Shown: positions 8,745-18,095 of the stretch, piece after piece
Numbering within the stretch: the first letter of the stretch is position 1
Layout: each line of letters opens with the position of its first letter
Source of the DNA: Desulforhopalus singaporensis
GTDB lineage: Bacteria > Desulfobacterota > Desulfobulbia > Desulfobulbales > Desulfocapsaceae
Direction: 5' to 3'
Assembly: GCF_900104445.1 (NCBI RefSeq)
Contig: NZ_FNJI01000010.1
Location: 1 to 64,000, forward strand
Length of the DNA: 64,000 nt
Program-made: the position numbers and the translations under genes
Notes under the pieces: model-generated
The model's database searches: none
Told to the model about the DNA's origin: nothing
The model's input: only the letters and a program-made list of their open reading frames with translations

Positions 8745-10128
8745 TGTTCCTCCGAACCATTTTTTCAGGATTGAGGATGTTTTTCGGATCGACCGCCGCT
8801 TTTATCCTGGTTGCATAGTCAAGGCTCGCCTTGCCTACTTCCCGGACCATGAATTTGGCCTTGGCCATACCAATCCCGTGTTCGCCGGAAAGGGTGCCAT
8901 CCAGACCGAGGGCGCAGTCGAAGATTTCATCGATGGCGTTTTCGACCTTTTCCCACTCCTTCTTATCCCGTTTATCAGTCAGTATCGTTGGATGCAGATT
9001 ACCGTCGCCGGCGTGACCGAAGGTACCGATGGTAAGCTGGTATTTCTTGCTGATCAGCTCCAGCGCCTCAATCATGGCCGGAATTTTCGAGCGGGGAACC
9101 GTGGCGTCCTCGAGCACACAGGTCGGTTTAAGTTTGGCTAGCGCCGGCAGGGCGTCCCGGCGGGCCTGCCAGATGGCGTTGCGTTCATGCTGGTCGCTGG
9201 CGACTCTAAGCTCTCTGGCGTCGTTTTCCCGGCAGATTGTTTCCACCCTGGCCGCATCGTCGGCAACCTGGGCTGGATGGCCGTCGACCTCGATAAGCAG
9301 AAGCGCCGCGGCATCGGTAGGCAACCCGGCCCTGCGGAAGTTTTCCACCGTGCGGATGGTAAAATTGTCCATCATCTCCAGAGTTGCCGGCAGGATTTTA
9401 CCGGCGATGATCGCCGCCACTGCCTCCGAGGCCGCTTTGACCGAGTCAAAGATCGCCAGCATCGATTTCGCGGCTTGAGGCGGCGGGATAAGTTTTAAGA
9501 TTATTTTGTTAAATACCCCTAAGGTACCTTCCGAGCCGACCATCAGTCCGGAGAGGTTGAGACCGGTGACGCATTTTACCGTTTTCCCGCCGGCTTTGAC
9601 GAGATTGCCACCGGTATCGAAAAATTCGAGCCCCATGACGTAATCTTTGGTGACCCCGTATTTCAGCCCTCGCAGTCCCCCGGCATTCTCGGCCACGTTG
9701 CCGCCGATGGTGGAGACAGTCTGGGAGCCGGGATCAGGTGGGTAGAAGAGACCGCTGGACGCAACCTGGGCTGCCAGCTGGGCAGTAACGACGCCGGGTT
9801 CGACCACCGCATAGAGATCCTCCTCGTTGATCTCGAGAATCTTGGTCATTGAGTTGGTCAGCACTACAACCCCGCCAGGTTTTGGAATGGTGCCGCCGGA
9901 AAGATTGGTGCCGCCACCGCGAACGGTGAGCGGCAAGCCATTATCGTTGCACAGTTTCACCACCTCACCAAGGGTTTCACTGTTCTCCGGCCTGACGACG
10001 ATGGCCGGCATCTCTCCGTCAAGGACGGCGGCGTCATAGGAATAGGCGTAGCGGTCGGTTTCCGAGGTCATTACATTATCCTCGCCGACCACTGGTTTGA
10101 AGAGTTTTTCTATGTTGTTCTTGCTCAC
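8737..10128 (-). CDS. FAD-linked D-lactate/glycolate dehydrogenase subunit (GlcD-like)
   Basis: 463 aa when started at GTG 10126-10128, which has AGGAG six bases upstream. A longer frame reaching 10221 adds residues with no family match. The FAD-binding PCMH-type domain is seen at LPLTVRGGGTNLSGGTIPKP and PDPGSQTVSTIGGNVAENAGG. The C-terminal cap carries the conserved GTFGHAGDGNLHP and GTLSGEHGIGMAKAKF. The enzyme oxidises a 2-hydroxy acid (D-lactate is most likely here) to the 2-oxo acid, with GlcF as electron acceptor. It follows dctM by 116 bases and overlaps glcF by eight bases. Confidence 0.9.
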   Translation of the reverse strand: MSKNNIEKLFKPVVGEDNVMTSETDRYAYSYDAAVLDGEMPAIVVRPENSETLGEVVKLCNDNGLPLTVRGGGTNLSGGTIPKPGGVVVLTNSMTKILEINEEDLYAVVEPGVVTAQLAAQVASSGLFYPPDPGSQTVSTIGGNVAENAGGLRGLKYGVTKDYVMGLEFFDTGGNLVKAGGKTVKCVTGLNLSGLMVGSEGTLGVFNKIILKLIPPPQAAKSMLAIFDSVKAASEAVAAIIAGKILPATLEMMDNFTIRTVENFRRAGLPTDAAALLLIEVDGHPAQVADDAARVETICRENDARELRVASDQHERNAIWQARRDALPALAKLKPTCVLEDATVPRSKIPAMIEALELISKKYQLTIGTFGHAGDGNLHPTILTDKRDKKEWEKVENAIDEIFDCALGLDGTLSGEHGIGMAKAKFMVREVGKASLDYATRIKAAVDPKNILNPEKMVRRNNG

Positions 10129-10244
10129 GATGTGCTCCTGGCAACGGGGGATTGAAAAAGTGGTCCAGACTGCCGATGAATCGGACACCATTGCACCGTT
10201 CGTGTTACTAACGCCGGGCACGGTATCCGATTGTGCCAGCTGGT

Positions 10245-11597
10245 CTAAGAGCCGAAAAATACCGAAGGTAGATAGGTAATGATATCCGGGAAGAAAAACA
10301 GCAACAACAGCCCAACGAGTTGCAAACCGACAAAGGGCATGATCCCTTTGTAGATATGGGTCATCTTCACCTCCTGCGGCGCGACGCCGAGCAGATAGAA
10401 CAGGGCGTAACCAAACGGCGGTGTCAAAAAGGAGGTCTGCAGGTTAACACAGACCAGCATGGAGAACCAGAGCGGGTTGAAATCGAGTTCCATAGCGATA
10501 GGCATGAAGATCGGAACGGTAACCAGCAGGATAGCCGCCCAGTCGATAAACATCCCCATGAAGAAAATGATGGCCATCATCACCAACAGCGCCATACTGG
10601 GGCTGAGACCGCCCCCGACCAGGAGATCGACAACGACATCTCCACCTCCCATGGAGAGAAAGACAGTGCTGAAGAATTTGCCACCGATAAAGAGCATCAT
10701 TACCATACAGGAGATCTTCAGGGTATTGACGCAGGATTCATAGACCACCTTACCGGTAAGTGCCCCGTTGAATAGCGCCAGAACACCCGAACCGACCGCA
10801 CCTAAGGCGGCAGCCTCGGTGGGGGTGGCTATCCCGGCGAGAATCGTACCCATAACGGTGAGAATGAGGGCCAGCGGCGGCACGAGGCTTTTTAAGGTCA
10901 TCGACCACTTCTGCGCCGCCGAAAATTTACTCGCTTCCTCCTCGCTGATGGCTGGTCCCAGCGACGGGTTGATAACGCAGCGAATCCAGATGTAAATGAA
11001 ATAGAGTGAGGCCAGCAACAGACCCGGGAGAATGGCGGCGGCGAAGAGTTGACCGACCGAGGTCTCCTTCATGCCGGTGAGGCCGCCGTAAACGACCAAC
11101 ATGATCGATGGCGGAATAAGTATGCCAAGGGTTCCGGCCGAGCAGATAATACCAGTGGTAAGCTCCTTCTGGTAGCCTTTGTTGAGCAATGCCGGGGCGG
11201 CCAGCAGCCCCATGGCCACCACCGAGGCGCCGATAATACCGGTGGTGGCGGCAAAGACGGTGCAGACCACGACGACGGCCAGGCCGAGACCGCCTTTCAC
11301 CCGGCCCATGACCACATAGAGAGCTTCAAAGAGCTTTTCGGCAACTTTGGAGCGGTCCAGCAATTGGGCCATAAGGATGAACAGAGGAATGGCCACCAGG
11401 GTGTAGTTGTTCATCAGGCCCCAGCAGTTATTGGCAAAGATGTCGAATAAGCCAGAAGCATTCCAGCCATTATCGATAAGGCCAAAAAGAGTGGCGACGG
11501 CTGCCAGGGTAAAAGCCAGGGGCAAACCGAGCAGAATACAAGCGATCAGCAGACCAAACATGCCGACCGTTAAAAATTCAGGGTTCATGAAATCCAT
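10245..11597 (-). CDS. dctM: TRAP transporter large permease (DctM family)
   Basis: 450 aa, almost entirely hydrophobic, with about 12 predicted helices. DctM signatures are present: LIACILLGLPLAFTLA near the start, TTGIIGASVVAMGLLAAP, GTLGILIPPSIMLVVYG, and GIATPTEAAALGAVGS in the second half. The protein forms the ion-coupled channel of a tripartite ATP-independent periplasmic transporter with DctQ and DctP. AAGGAG lies about seven bases before ATG. It follows dctQ by 44 bases. Because the next genes encode 2-hydroxy-acid dehydrogenases, lactate or a related hydroxycarboxylate is the probable cargo. Confidence 0.93.
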   Translation of the reverse strand: MDFMNPEFLTVGMFGLLIACILLGLPLAFTLAAVATLFGLIDNGWNASGLFDIFANNCWGLMNNYTLVAIPLFILMAQLLDRSKVAEKLFEALYVVMGRVKGGLGLAVVVVCTVFAATTGIIGASVVAMGLLAAPALLNKGYQKELTTGIICSAGTLGILIPPSIMLVVYGGLTGMKETSVGQLFAAAILPGLLLASLYFIYIWIRCVINPSLGPAISEEEASKFSAAQKWSMTLKSLVPPLALILTVMGTILAGIATPTEAAALGAVGSGVLALFNGALTGKVVYESCVNTLKISCMVMMLFIGGKFFSTVFLSMGGGDVVVDLLVGGGLSPSMALLVMMAIIFFMGMFIDWAAILLVTVPIFMPIAMELDFNPLWFSMLVCVNLQTSFLTPPFGYALFYLLGVAPQEVKMTHIYKGIMPFVGLQLVGLLLLFFFPDIITYLPSVFFGS

Positions 11598-11641
11598 AAT
11601 AATTCTCCTTCACCTCATCGTATGCGGGCAGTGCAACCCTG

Positions 11642-12142
11642 TTATTGGCGAATTTCCCGCAACATCTGAATATTTTTCAAAAATGTATTGAGGCCCTGGA
11701 GAAACAACATGACAAAGCCCAACGCCATCAGGCTTTTCACCGGCCAGATTGGTGGTGCCCAACTGGTATTATTCACTTCCAGCAGGCCGATCGAGGTCCA
11801 GGCGTAAGCGACAGCGGCATAGGCCATCATACCGAATACGGGGAAAAAGAGCAGGGCGTAGCCGATGATGTTGAACCAGGCCTGACCCTTCTTACTGAAT
11901 CTGGAGGTTAGAATTTCCACTTTGACATGTCCTTCCCGATTTTCCGTCAGGGCAAGGCCCAGCATATAATGAACACCGTAGATGAACATCGTCATTTCAA
12001 AACCCCAGACGGTCGGGGCGTTGAAAAGGTAACGCATGATGATCTCGTAGACCACCACACCAACGAGCGGCAGAACTAGCAGGGAATTGAGCTGTCCAAT
12101 TTTCTCGTTGAATGAATCAATAGCTGCAATGATTGATCTCAT
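11642..12142 (-). CDS. dctQ: TRAP transporter small permease (DctQ family)
   Basis: 166 aa with four hydrophobic segments, the family's usual size and topology. The conserved core is LLVLPLVGVVVYEIIMRYLF followed by a Trp-containing stretch, then HYMLGLALTENREGHVKVEIL, which is typical of DctQ in the mannitol/chloroaromatic-type group. It pairs with DctM in the inner membrane. GAGGAG lies five to six bases before the ATG. It sits 71 bases downstream of dctP and 44 upstream of dctM in the same operon. Confidence 0.92.
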   Translation of the reverse strand: MRSIIAAIDSFNEKIGQLNSLLVLPLVGVVVYEIIMRYLFNAPTVWGFEMTMFIYGVHYMLGLALTENREGHVKVEILTSRFSKKGQAWFNIIGYALLFFPVFGMMAYAAVAYAWTSIGLLEVNNTSWAPPIWPVKSLMALGFVMLFLQGLNTFLKNIQMLREIRQ

Positions 12143-12213
12143 CGTCTACTCCTCGGACTTCTGTAAAGGTTCCCCTGTGTTATGACAGGGGAACAAGTTA
12201 ATAACGCTCGTGG

Positions 12214-13365
12214 TTAATTGGTGCGACCGGTGGCATAGGTTTCATGCGACCACGGGGTGACGTTGGCTCTGGCATTACGCCAATTTTCGAAATCCTTTTT
12301 AAACGCTTCCTGGGACTCGATAATTTTTTTGGCGTTCGGATTCTTCTCTTTGATCTCATTAATGTATTTTTGCGAAACATTGTTGAACTCAATGAGGGTC
12401 TCCGGATCCATCTGGACAATTTCAACCTTTTCGGTCAGCTTAGCCATGGCCTGGGAGTTGAGGTTCTGGATCCAGTTGTAGGACCAGAGTTGGGTCTCCT
12501 TGGCGCAGATTTTTACGATCTCCTGCAGATCCTCCGGCAGTTCGTTCCAGGCATCCTTGTTGAAGAATACGTAGCACTGGGAGCCGGGCTGATGCACGCC
12601 GGGGGAGAGTACATACTTGGTGATATCGTCAAAGCCCATCGGGTAGGTGATTGCCGGCGCTGAGAACTCGGCACCGTCAAGTACGCCGCGTTCCAGGGCC
12701 AGATAGATTTCACCGCCCGGCATCGGGGTAGCGGCGGCACCGAGGCGATTGAGGATATCCATGTACCAACCCACGGTACGGACTTTCATCCCTTTGAAAT
12801 CGTCCATTTTGGTAGCGCGCTTGTTGGAGAAAATCCCCATATCCTGGCCGGTCTGACCACAGGGCAGGACTTGCAGGTTGAAATTGCCGTACAGCTCCTG
12901 GGCCAGTTCCAGGCCGCCACGCTCATAGAGCCAAATATTGTAGCCTTCGCTGTCCAGACCGAACGGCATATCGCCTAAGGGTACAAACCCCTCATCCTTG
13001 CCTTTCCAGTAACCCGCCCAGTCGTGGCCAACCTGTACCGAACCTTTGGAAACAGCATCGAAGGTCTGCATGGCCGGAACGATCTCACCTGCGGAAAACG
13101 GTTTGATATCCAGGCGGCCGGCGGTGGCCAGACGAACACTGTCACAGAAATGCACGGCGATATCGTAAAACAGCAGCCCTTTCGACCACGGCATGGTCAT
13201 CTTCCAGCGGAATTTTTCATCGGACGGCTTGAACTTCACTCGGGTTGAAGATTCATGGCGGGAATCTACACCGAATTTTTCTCTTTTCGCCGCCTGGGCA
13301 CCGGTGACGGTGAGCAGAGCGAAGGTTACGAGCATCGCAAGTGCCACTAGCCAATTTCTTTTCAT
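12214..13365 (-). CDS. dctP: TRAP transporter periplasmic solute-binding protein (DctP/TakP-like)
   Basis: 383 aa, with AAGGAG and an ATG start. A signal peptide covers residues 1-25 (KRNWLVALAMLVTFALL, ending TGAQA). The mature protein shows the DctP fold: FKWKM-like start of the first lobe, FSAGEIVPAMQTFDAVSKGSVQVGH, then DFKGMKVRTVGWYMDILNRLGA with the family's substrate-carboxylate Arg, and GGEIYLALERGVLDGAEFSAP. It resembles the TakP/lactate-binding branch, which recognises 2-oxo or 2-hydroxy monocarboxylates. It is the first gene after the sigma-54 promoter at 13540-13554 and so begins the lactate operon. Ligand identity is inferred. Confidence 0.9.
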   Translation of the reverse strand: MKRNWLVALAMLVTFALLTVTGAQAAKREKFGVDSRHESSTRVKFKPSDEKFRWKMTMPWSKGLLFYDIAVHFCDSVRLATAGRLDIKPFSAGEIVPAMQTFDAVSKGSVQVGHDWAGYWKGKDEGFVPLGDMPFGLDSEGYNIWLYERGGLELAQELYGNFNLQVLPCGQTGQDMGIFSNKRATKMDDFKGMKVRTVGWYMDILNRLGAAATPMPGGEIYLALERGVLDGAEFSAPAITYPMGFDDITKYVLSPGVHQPGSQCYVFFNKDAWNELPEDLQEIVKICAKETQLWSYNWIQNLNSQAMAKLTEKVEIVQMDPETLIEFNNVSQKYINEIKEKNPNAKKIIESQEAFKKDFENWRNARANVTPWSHETYATGRTN

Positions 13366-13539
13366 TGCCTTCTCCTTGCAGAAGTAAAAGGTTGATGCCG
13401 GTTGGTCCGGCTCTTTCGGAATACAAAAATGTTTCGGGTTTGTTGGTGAACGACCTGAGGATCATCACTTCCGGTTGAGCGATTCCCATCGTTCACAATT
13501 GCGCTGTTTCATGCAGCAGCTGTTAACGGGAACTATACA

Positions 13540-13554
13540 GCAACCTTTGTGCCA
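13540..13554 (-). promoter_or_regulatory. Sigma-54 (-24/-12) promoter of the lactate operon
   Basis: On the minus strand the bases read TGGCAC-AAAGG-TTGC, an exact match to the sigma-54 consensus TGGCAC-N5-TTGC. The -24 block is 13549-13554 and the -12 block is 13540-13543. Transcription would start near 13528, leaving a leader of about 160 nt before dctP. The next gene upstream on this strand encodes a sigma-54 activator, which fits exactly. Confidence 0.88.
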
Positions 13555-13581
13555 TTTTGTTTATATGTTGCAATTACAGTA

Positions 13582-13657
13582 TGTTGGGTGCGGAGATGGG
13601 ATTGGTATGGACCATACACGTGGGCGAAAATCTGAAAAATCATAATGCTGCCCAACA
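13582..13657. promoter_or_regulatory. Candidate activator-binding sites upstream of the sigma-54 promoter
   Basis: A 13-bp palindrome GTATGG-A-CCATAC lies at 13605-13617, about 50-60 bases upstream of the -24 element. It is nested between TGTTGGG (13582-13588) and its inverse CCCAACA (13651-13657). Dyad symmetry at this distance is typical of enhancer sites for NtrC-family activators. Binding by the adjacent response regulator is inference. Confidence 0.5.
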
Positions 13658-13759
13658 CTTTGGCCGGAAAAGATTTGGGGAAAACAGTTAATTATTTGAA
13701 TTTTATAAAATATATTGTTGAATCACAAGGAGTCTGAAAAATCAGACATATATTGTATG

Positions 13760-15202
13760 TTACTGCTGAGCAACCGTAAGCTGGTGCTTTTTCAACAACG
13801 AGTAGAGATGGGAACGGGATAGGCCGGAGGTATTGAGAATTTCGGTAAGATTGCCGTTATATCGCTCTATCAGGGTAATAAGATAGAATCGTTCAGTAAG
13901 ATCGCGAAATGTTTTCATCGACGGCGGCGACTGATGAAAAAGGGCGTCGAACAGTTGCTGTCTGATATTTCGGACAGCCGGGTCGTTGTCGGTGGTTATC
14001 TCCCGGCCCTGGTCGGATAGCTGCTCAATTTGCTGTTTAGCTACGGCAATGCGCAGGGTTCTTGGTAAATGCATCGCGTACAGTTGCTTTTCAACCCCGG
14101 CAGCGACCAGTGCTCTCTCGATATTATTGAATAATTCCCGTATATTGCCTGGCCAGTTGTATTTTTCCAGCAGTTCAAAAAAATCACTGTTTATCTCTTT
14201 TGGTGCCATGTCGTAACGCTTGCACAGCTGCTCTACCCTATAATCCGCCAGTAACCTGATATCGCCTGTACGAATCCGCAGCGGCGGCAGATTGAGTTGC
14301 ATGGTCTTGATCCGGTAGAGCAGATCGTTGCGGAATGAGCCATCCCTGGCCATCCCATCCAGATCCCTGTTGGTTGCAGCAATGAGCCGAAAATCAGAGG
14401 TCTGCTCCCTGGAATCGCCTACCGCCCGAAAGACCCGCTCCTGCAATACCCTGAGAAAAGACTTCTGCATGGATAGCGGCATTTCCCCGATTTCATCAAG
14501 AAACAGGGTGCCGCCGTCCGCCTGTTTGACCAGCCCCTGCTGGTGTTGATGGGCGCCGGTGAAGGCCCCTTTGCGGTGGCCGAAGAGAATCGATTCCACC
14601 AGGGATTCGGTGAGTGAGGCGCAGTCAACCACCACGAAGGGGTGATCTTTGCGGACCGAATTGTCATGAATGGCCCGGGCGAAAACTTCCTTGCCGGTAC
14701 CGGTTTCACCGGTGATAAGCAGGTTGGACGATGACTTGGCCACTTGCAGGAGCTGACGCTTGACCGCCTTGATACTGCTGCTCTCGCCGATAATGGTCTT
14801 GGTTGCCAATATCACATCACCGTTGTTGCCTTGTTTTTCTTGGCGATAACGGATGGCTCTATTTAGGGTGAGGGTGATTTCCTTGACACTGGAGGGTTTG
14901 AGAATGTAGTCCCACACCCCGCCTTTGATGGCCAGTTCAGCCCCATCCGGATCCCCCTTACCGGTCAGGATGATCACTTCTGGCGGTTTTGGTAAAAGGG
15001 TCAATTGCGGTAGGATATCCAGACCGTTACCGTCCGGCAACCTGACATCGAGAAACAAGATATCAAAGCAGTGTTTTTCCAAAGCTGCCCGACCTTTGGT
15101 AAGGCTTCGTATGGACAGGGCCGAATGGCCCTGGCGCTGGACTAGACTTTCCAGGGTTTCACAGATTTCGGGATCGTCGTCAATGATCAGGATTTCACCC
15201 AT
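13760..15202 (-). CDS. NtrC-family sigma-54-dependent response regulator
   Basis: 480 aa. A receiver domain (residues 1-120) has the acidic pocket DDD at 8-10 and phospho-acceptor D52 in FLDVRLPDG. The central AAA+ domain carries Walker A (GETGTGKE), the sigma-54 contact loop GAFTGA, and Walker B (GGTLFLDEIGEMP). The C-terminus is a Fis-type helix-turn-helix (NLTEILNTSGLSRSHLYSLL). Such proteins bind upstream enhancers and open sigma-54 promoters by ATP hydrolysis once phosphorylated. Its start overlaps the kinase gene by eight bases, and the only consensus -24/-12 site I found is 206 bases downstream of its stop, in front of dctP. It is comparable in role to LurR of Desulfovibrio vulgaris; orthology is not tested. 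Confidence 0.93.
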   Translation of the reverse strand: MGEILIIDDDPEICETLESLVQRQGHSALSIRSLTKGRAALEKHCFDILFLDVRLPDGNGLDILPQLTLLPKPPEVIILTGKGDPDGAELAIKGGVWDYILKPSSVKEITLTLNRAIRYRQEKQGNNGDVILATKTIIGESSSIKAVKRQLLQVAKSSSNLLITGETGTGKEVFARAIHDNSVRKDHPFVVVDCASLTESLVESILFGHRKGAFTGAHQHQQGLVKQADGGTLFLDEIGEMPLSMQKSFLRVLQERVFRAVGDSREQTSDFRLIAATNRDLDGMARDGSFRNDLLYRIKTMQLNLPPLRIRTGDIRLLADYRVEQLCKRYDMAPKEINSDFFELLEKYNWPGNIRELFNNIERALVAAGVEKQLYAMHLPRTLRIAVAKQQIEQLSDQGREITTDNDPAVRNIRQQLFDALFHQSPPSMKTFRDLTERFYLITLIERYNGNLTEILNTSGLSRSHLYSLLKKHQLTVAQQ

Positions 15203-17882
15203 GATTCCTCATCTCCTGCAAAATGGTCTCTATTGCATCTATCAACTCTTCCTTATCGTACGGTTTGGTCAGGATTTTCTTGACCGCTTCCAGGTTACTG
15301 GCTTCGATCAAGGCCTCCTCGCGCCCGGAAATCATGATAACCGGCAGGGTCGGTACCTTGTGGCTGATCAGCTTCACGAGGTCGATGCCGTTCAATTTCG
15401 GCATATCGTAATCGGTGATCAGCAAATCGAATCGATTCGGGTCAGCGTCGATCAGCCTGTACGTTTCACTGGAACCGGCGATGCCTTCAACGTGGTATCC
15501 TTCAGCTCCGAGAATGCGAGGTACGCTCTCCAACTGATCGAGATCATCTTCAACGAACAGGATCCTCGCTTCGCTCTTGCCGGCAATTCCCCGTTCATCT
15601 CGGTGTTCCGTTTCACTTATCTCGATCCTGGGCAGGAAGATTTCAAAGGTCGCCCCGTGGCCGAGTTCACTTTTAACTCGCACCGCGCCACTGTGACCTT
15701 TGACAATGCCGAGCACTACCGATAGCCCCAGGCCGGTTCCCTCTGCTTTATCTTTCGAAGAAAAGAACGGGTCAAATATTTTGTCTATTATTTCCGGATC
15801 GATTCCAGGACCATTGTCGGCAACGGAAAGTAGAATGTATTCCCCGCTTTCCAGATTGAGATATGCTGCTTCTTCATCGTTTAGGCTGGCTTCCTCAAGA
15901 CGTATATAGAGACCGCCCCCTTTTTCTCTTAAGGCATGAAACCCGTTGGTGCACAGGTTCATCACTGCCTGGTGGAGTTGCGTTGGATCAGCATAAATCT
16001 TTGGCATGGTTGGAGAAATATGGGAATGGATGGTGATGTTTGCCGGCAGACCGACCTCTATAAGCTGGATGACTTCGATTACCACACCGCTCAGATCGGT
16101 GGCACGAAAACCTTCCTTGGTCGGACGGGAAAAGGCGAGAATCTGCTTGACCACCCTTCCACCGCGTCTCGCCGCTTTCAACACCCGATCAAGATCCTTT
16201 TCGGTTTGGGAGCCTGTGTCGACATCGCTGAGGGCCAGTTCGGTAGAGTTGATGATGGAAGTAAGAATGTTGTTGAAATCATGGGCAATCCCCCCGGCTA
16301 GCGTACCGATCGCCTTCATCTTTTGCGATTGCAGCAGTTGTTTTTCCAGATTGTGTTCTCTGGTGATGTTTTCCGCAGTGGTCAGGATGCCGTTGATCAG
16401 GCCGTTTTCGTCGAGAAGCGGCACTTTGTTCACCTCCAACCAGAATACCTGTCCATCGGCTGATTTAATCTCTTTGCGCACCCTTCGAAATTCTCCCTGG
16501 CCGGAGACGACCGCCGAATCGGCGCTGGTGGACCATTGTGCATATTCGCTGTCGGTGACAACCCGGCTGGTATTCTGGCCGACCACCTCGTTGATTGTTT
16601 TGAGTCCGAAGAAGTTGGCAAAGGTTAGGTTGGCGCCGACATAGTGTCGCTGAGTATCTTTCCAGGAAACCAGCAGGGGGATGGTATCAATCAGGGTTTC
16701 CTGGAAGGTGAGCTGGTTTTTGATTTTTTGTTCCACCTTGCGTTTGGCAACGATGTTAAGGGCGAGAAAAATGACCGTGCTGAGCAGCAGGAAGCAGCTG
16801 ATAATGATGGTCCAGAACAGTTCCCTCGGCAAGGCATAGGAGGAGTTGGGGGTGTTGATGATATTGGCCCCTTCGGGGAGTAATTTTTCTTTTATGTTGA
16901 GTCGTTGCATGACATTGTAGTCAAAACCGTAGACGCTGTCCGGGCCATACTTGATGGCTATGGTGTCGGCCTTCTTGCCACCGAGAATTTCCAGGGCCAT
17001 CGCCGCCGCCTTTTTGCCGTGTTCAAATCCAGACAGCAGGCTGCCTCCTACCGCGCCAGAGCCGAGGAGAAATTCCCAGGCGGTATAGATCGGCACCGAA
17101 GAATGGATATATATCTCGTGCATGACCTCTTCAGCGGTGTAGAAACTGTTCCCTATCACCTGATAATAGGGAATGAAAAACAAGAAGGTATCCTGCGGCA
17201 GATTTTTCACCCTTCTCTGCACTTCCGGTAGATCGACCTGGATCCAGTAGTCGACATGAAGGCGGTCACGAAAGGCCGGTACCACATCTTCAATTTGGTG
17301 CTTGATTGCATAACCGGCGGTCGAGGCATCGCCGACAACGACCATCTTGTTTTTGTCGGGATGTAGACGCAGGGCGATTGCAATTGTGCCGTCTAAATCG
17401 AAATTTTCAATTACTCCTGTAACGTTACCAATTTTCAGTGCCTCTCGATTCAATTCGTTTACTCCGCAGAACACTATCGGAGTATCCGGAAACAATTGAG
17501 GCCGGTACTGTAAGGCAAAATTAAAGGCATCATCGTCTGAGGCGATGACAACATCAAATTTCTCCGTCTTGAATTTCTCGCGGTAAAGATGCAGCAGGGC
17601 CTCAATGACATGTTTGACATTAAATCTTTTCGCGTCCATGTATTCGATCTGCAGGTCAACTTTGTACTTGCTCTGGTCAAGTTCGTTGCGAACACCCTGG
17701 AGGATGGAGTCGGACCATTGATAACCATGGTGGTAAGAGTTGATATACAGAACATTTCGTTTGTTGTCGCTTGCCATGGCTCTAGGAGCAGACACCAGCC
17801 ACGTTGAAAGAATCAGGATGGCCCACAGCAGCAACAACAACGAAAAGAAAGGCCTTGATTGTTGTGACGTTACCTTTTTCAT
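15195..17882 (-). CDS. Hybrid sensor histidine kinase with ABC-binding-protein-like sensor
   Basis: About 895 aa from ATG 17880-17882; the frame is open to TTG 17930, adding 16 residues with no family signal. Order: signal anchor with a hydrophobic stretch, then a large periplasmic domain of the ABC-sub-bind type (NVLYINSYHHGYQWSDSI, PDTPIVFCGVN, VVVGDASTAGYAIK), a second transmembrane helix around residues 350-378, a PAS domain, HisKA with the phospho-His in GGIAHDFNNIL, HATPase_c (DNGPGIDPE, GTGLGLSVVLGIVKGH), and a C-terminal receiver with Asp in LLITDYDMPKLNG. It should sense an extracytoplasmic small molecule and pass phosphate to the NtrC-type regulator encoded next, with which it overlaps by eight bases. 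Lactate or another operon substrate is the likely cue (inference). Confidence 0.9.
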   Translation of the reverse strand: MKKVTSQQSRPFFSLLLLLWAILILSTWLVSAPRAMASDNKRNVLYINSYHHGYQWSDSILQGVRNELDQSKYKVDLQIEYMDAKRFNVKHVIEALLHLYREKFKTEKFDVVIASDDDAFNFALQYRPQLFPDTPIVFCGVNELNREALKIGNVTGVIENFDLDGTIAIALRLHPDKNKMVVVGDASTAGYAIKHQIEDVVPAFRDRLHVDYWIQVDLPEVQRRVKNLPQDTFLFFIPYYQVIGNSFYTAEEVMHEIYIHSSVPIYTAWEFLLGSGAVGGSLLSGFEHGKKAAAMALEILGGKKADTIAIKYGPDSVYGFDYNVMQRLNIKEKLLPEGANIINTPNSSYALPRELFWTIIISCFLLLSTVIFLALNIVAKRKVEQKIKNQLTFQETLIDTIPLLVSWKDTQRHYVGANLTFANFFGLKTINEVVGQNTSRVVTDSEYAQWSTSADSAVVSGQGEFRRVRKEIKSADGQVFWLEVNKVPLLDENGLINGILTTAENITREHNLEKQLLQSQKMKAIGTLAGGIAHDFNNILTSIINSTELALSDVDTGSQTEKDLDRVLKAARRGGRVVKQILAFSRPTKEGFRATDLSGVVIEVIQLIEVGLPANITIHSHISPTMPKIYADPTQLHQAVMNLCTNGFHALREKGGGLYIRLEEASLNDEEAAYLNLESGEYILLSVADNGPGIDPEIIDKIFDPFFSSKDKAEGTGLGLSVVLGIVKGHSGAVRVKSELGHGATFEIFLPRIEISETEHRDERGIAGKSEARILFVEDDLDQLESVPRILGAEGYHVEGIAGSSETYRLIDADPNRFDLLITDYDMPKLNGIDLVKLISHKVPTLPVIMISGREEALIEASNLEAVKKILTKPYDKEELIDAIETILQEMRNHG

Positions 17883-18095
17883 GCCATGATTGCAAGCAAA
17901 TATCAGGCCAACAAACCAGTTATGGCACAACTATCGTCGTGCAACGAGGATCGAAATCATTTATTTTTTATACTTGCTGGATAACATATTATCTTGACAG
18001 TTAAAAGATATACGGCATTCAGGCCGTCAATTTTAATTCTTCCTGCTTGTTTTTACTGCATTTATTTCTTCGAGCATAAATCTACCTCAACAGTT

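Noticed and set aside
8103-8774. 223-codon plus-strand frame opposite glcF
   Set aside because: Antisense shadow of the Fe-S subunit gene; residue composition is typical of reversed coding sequence.
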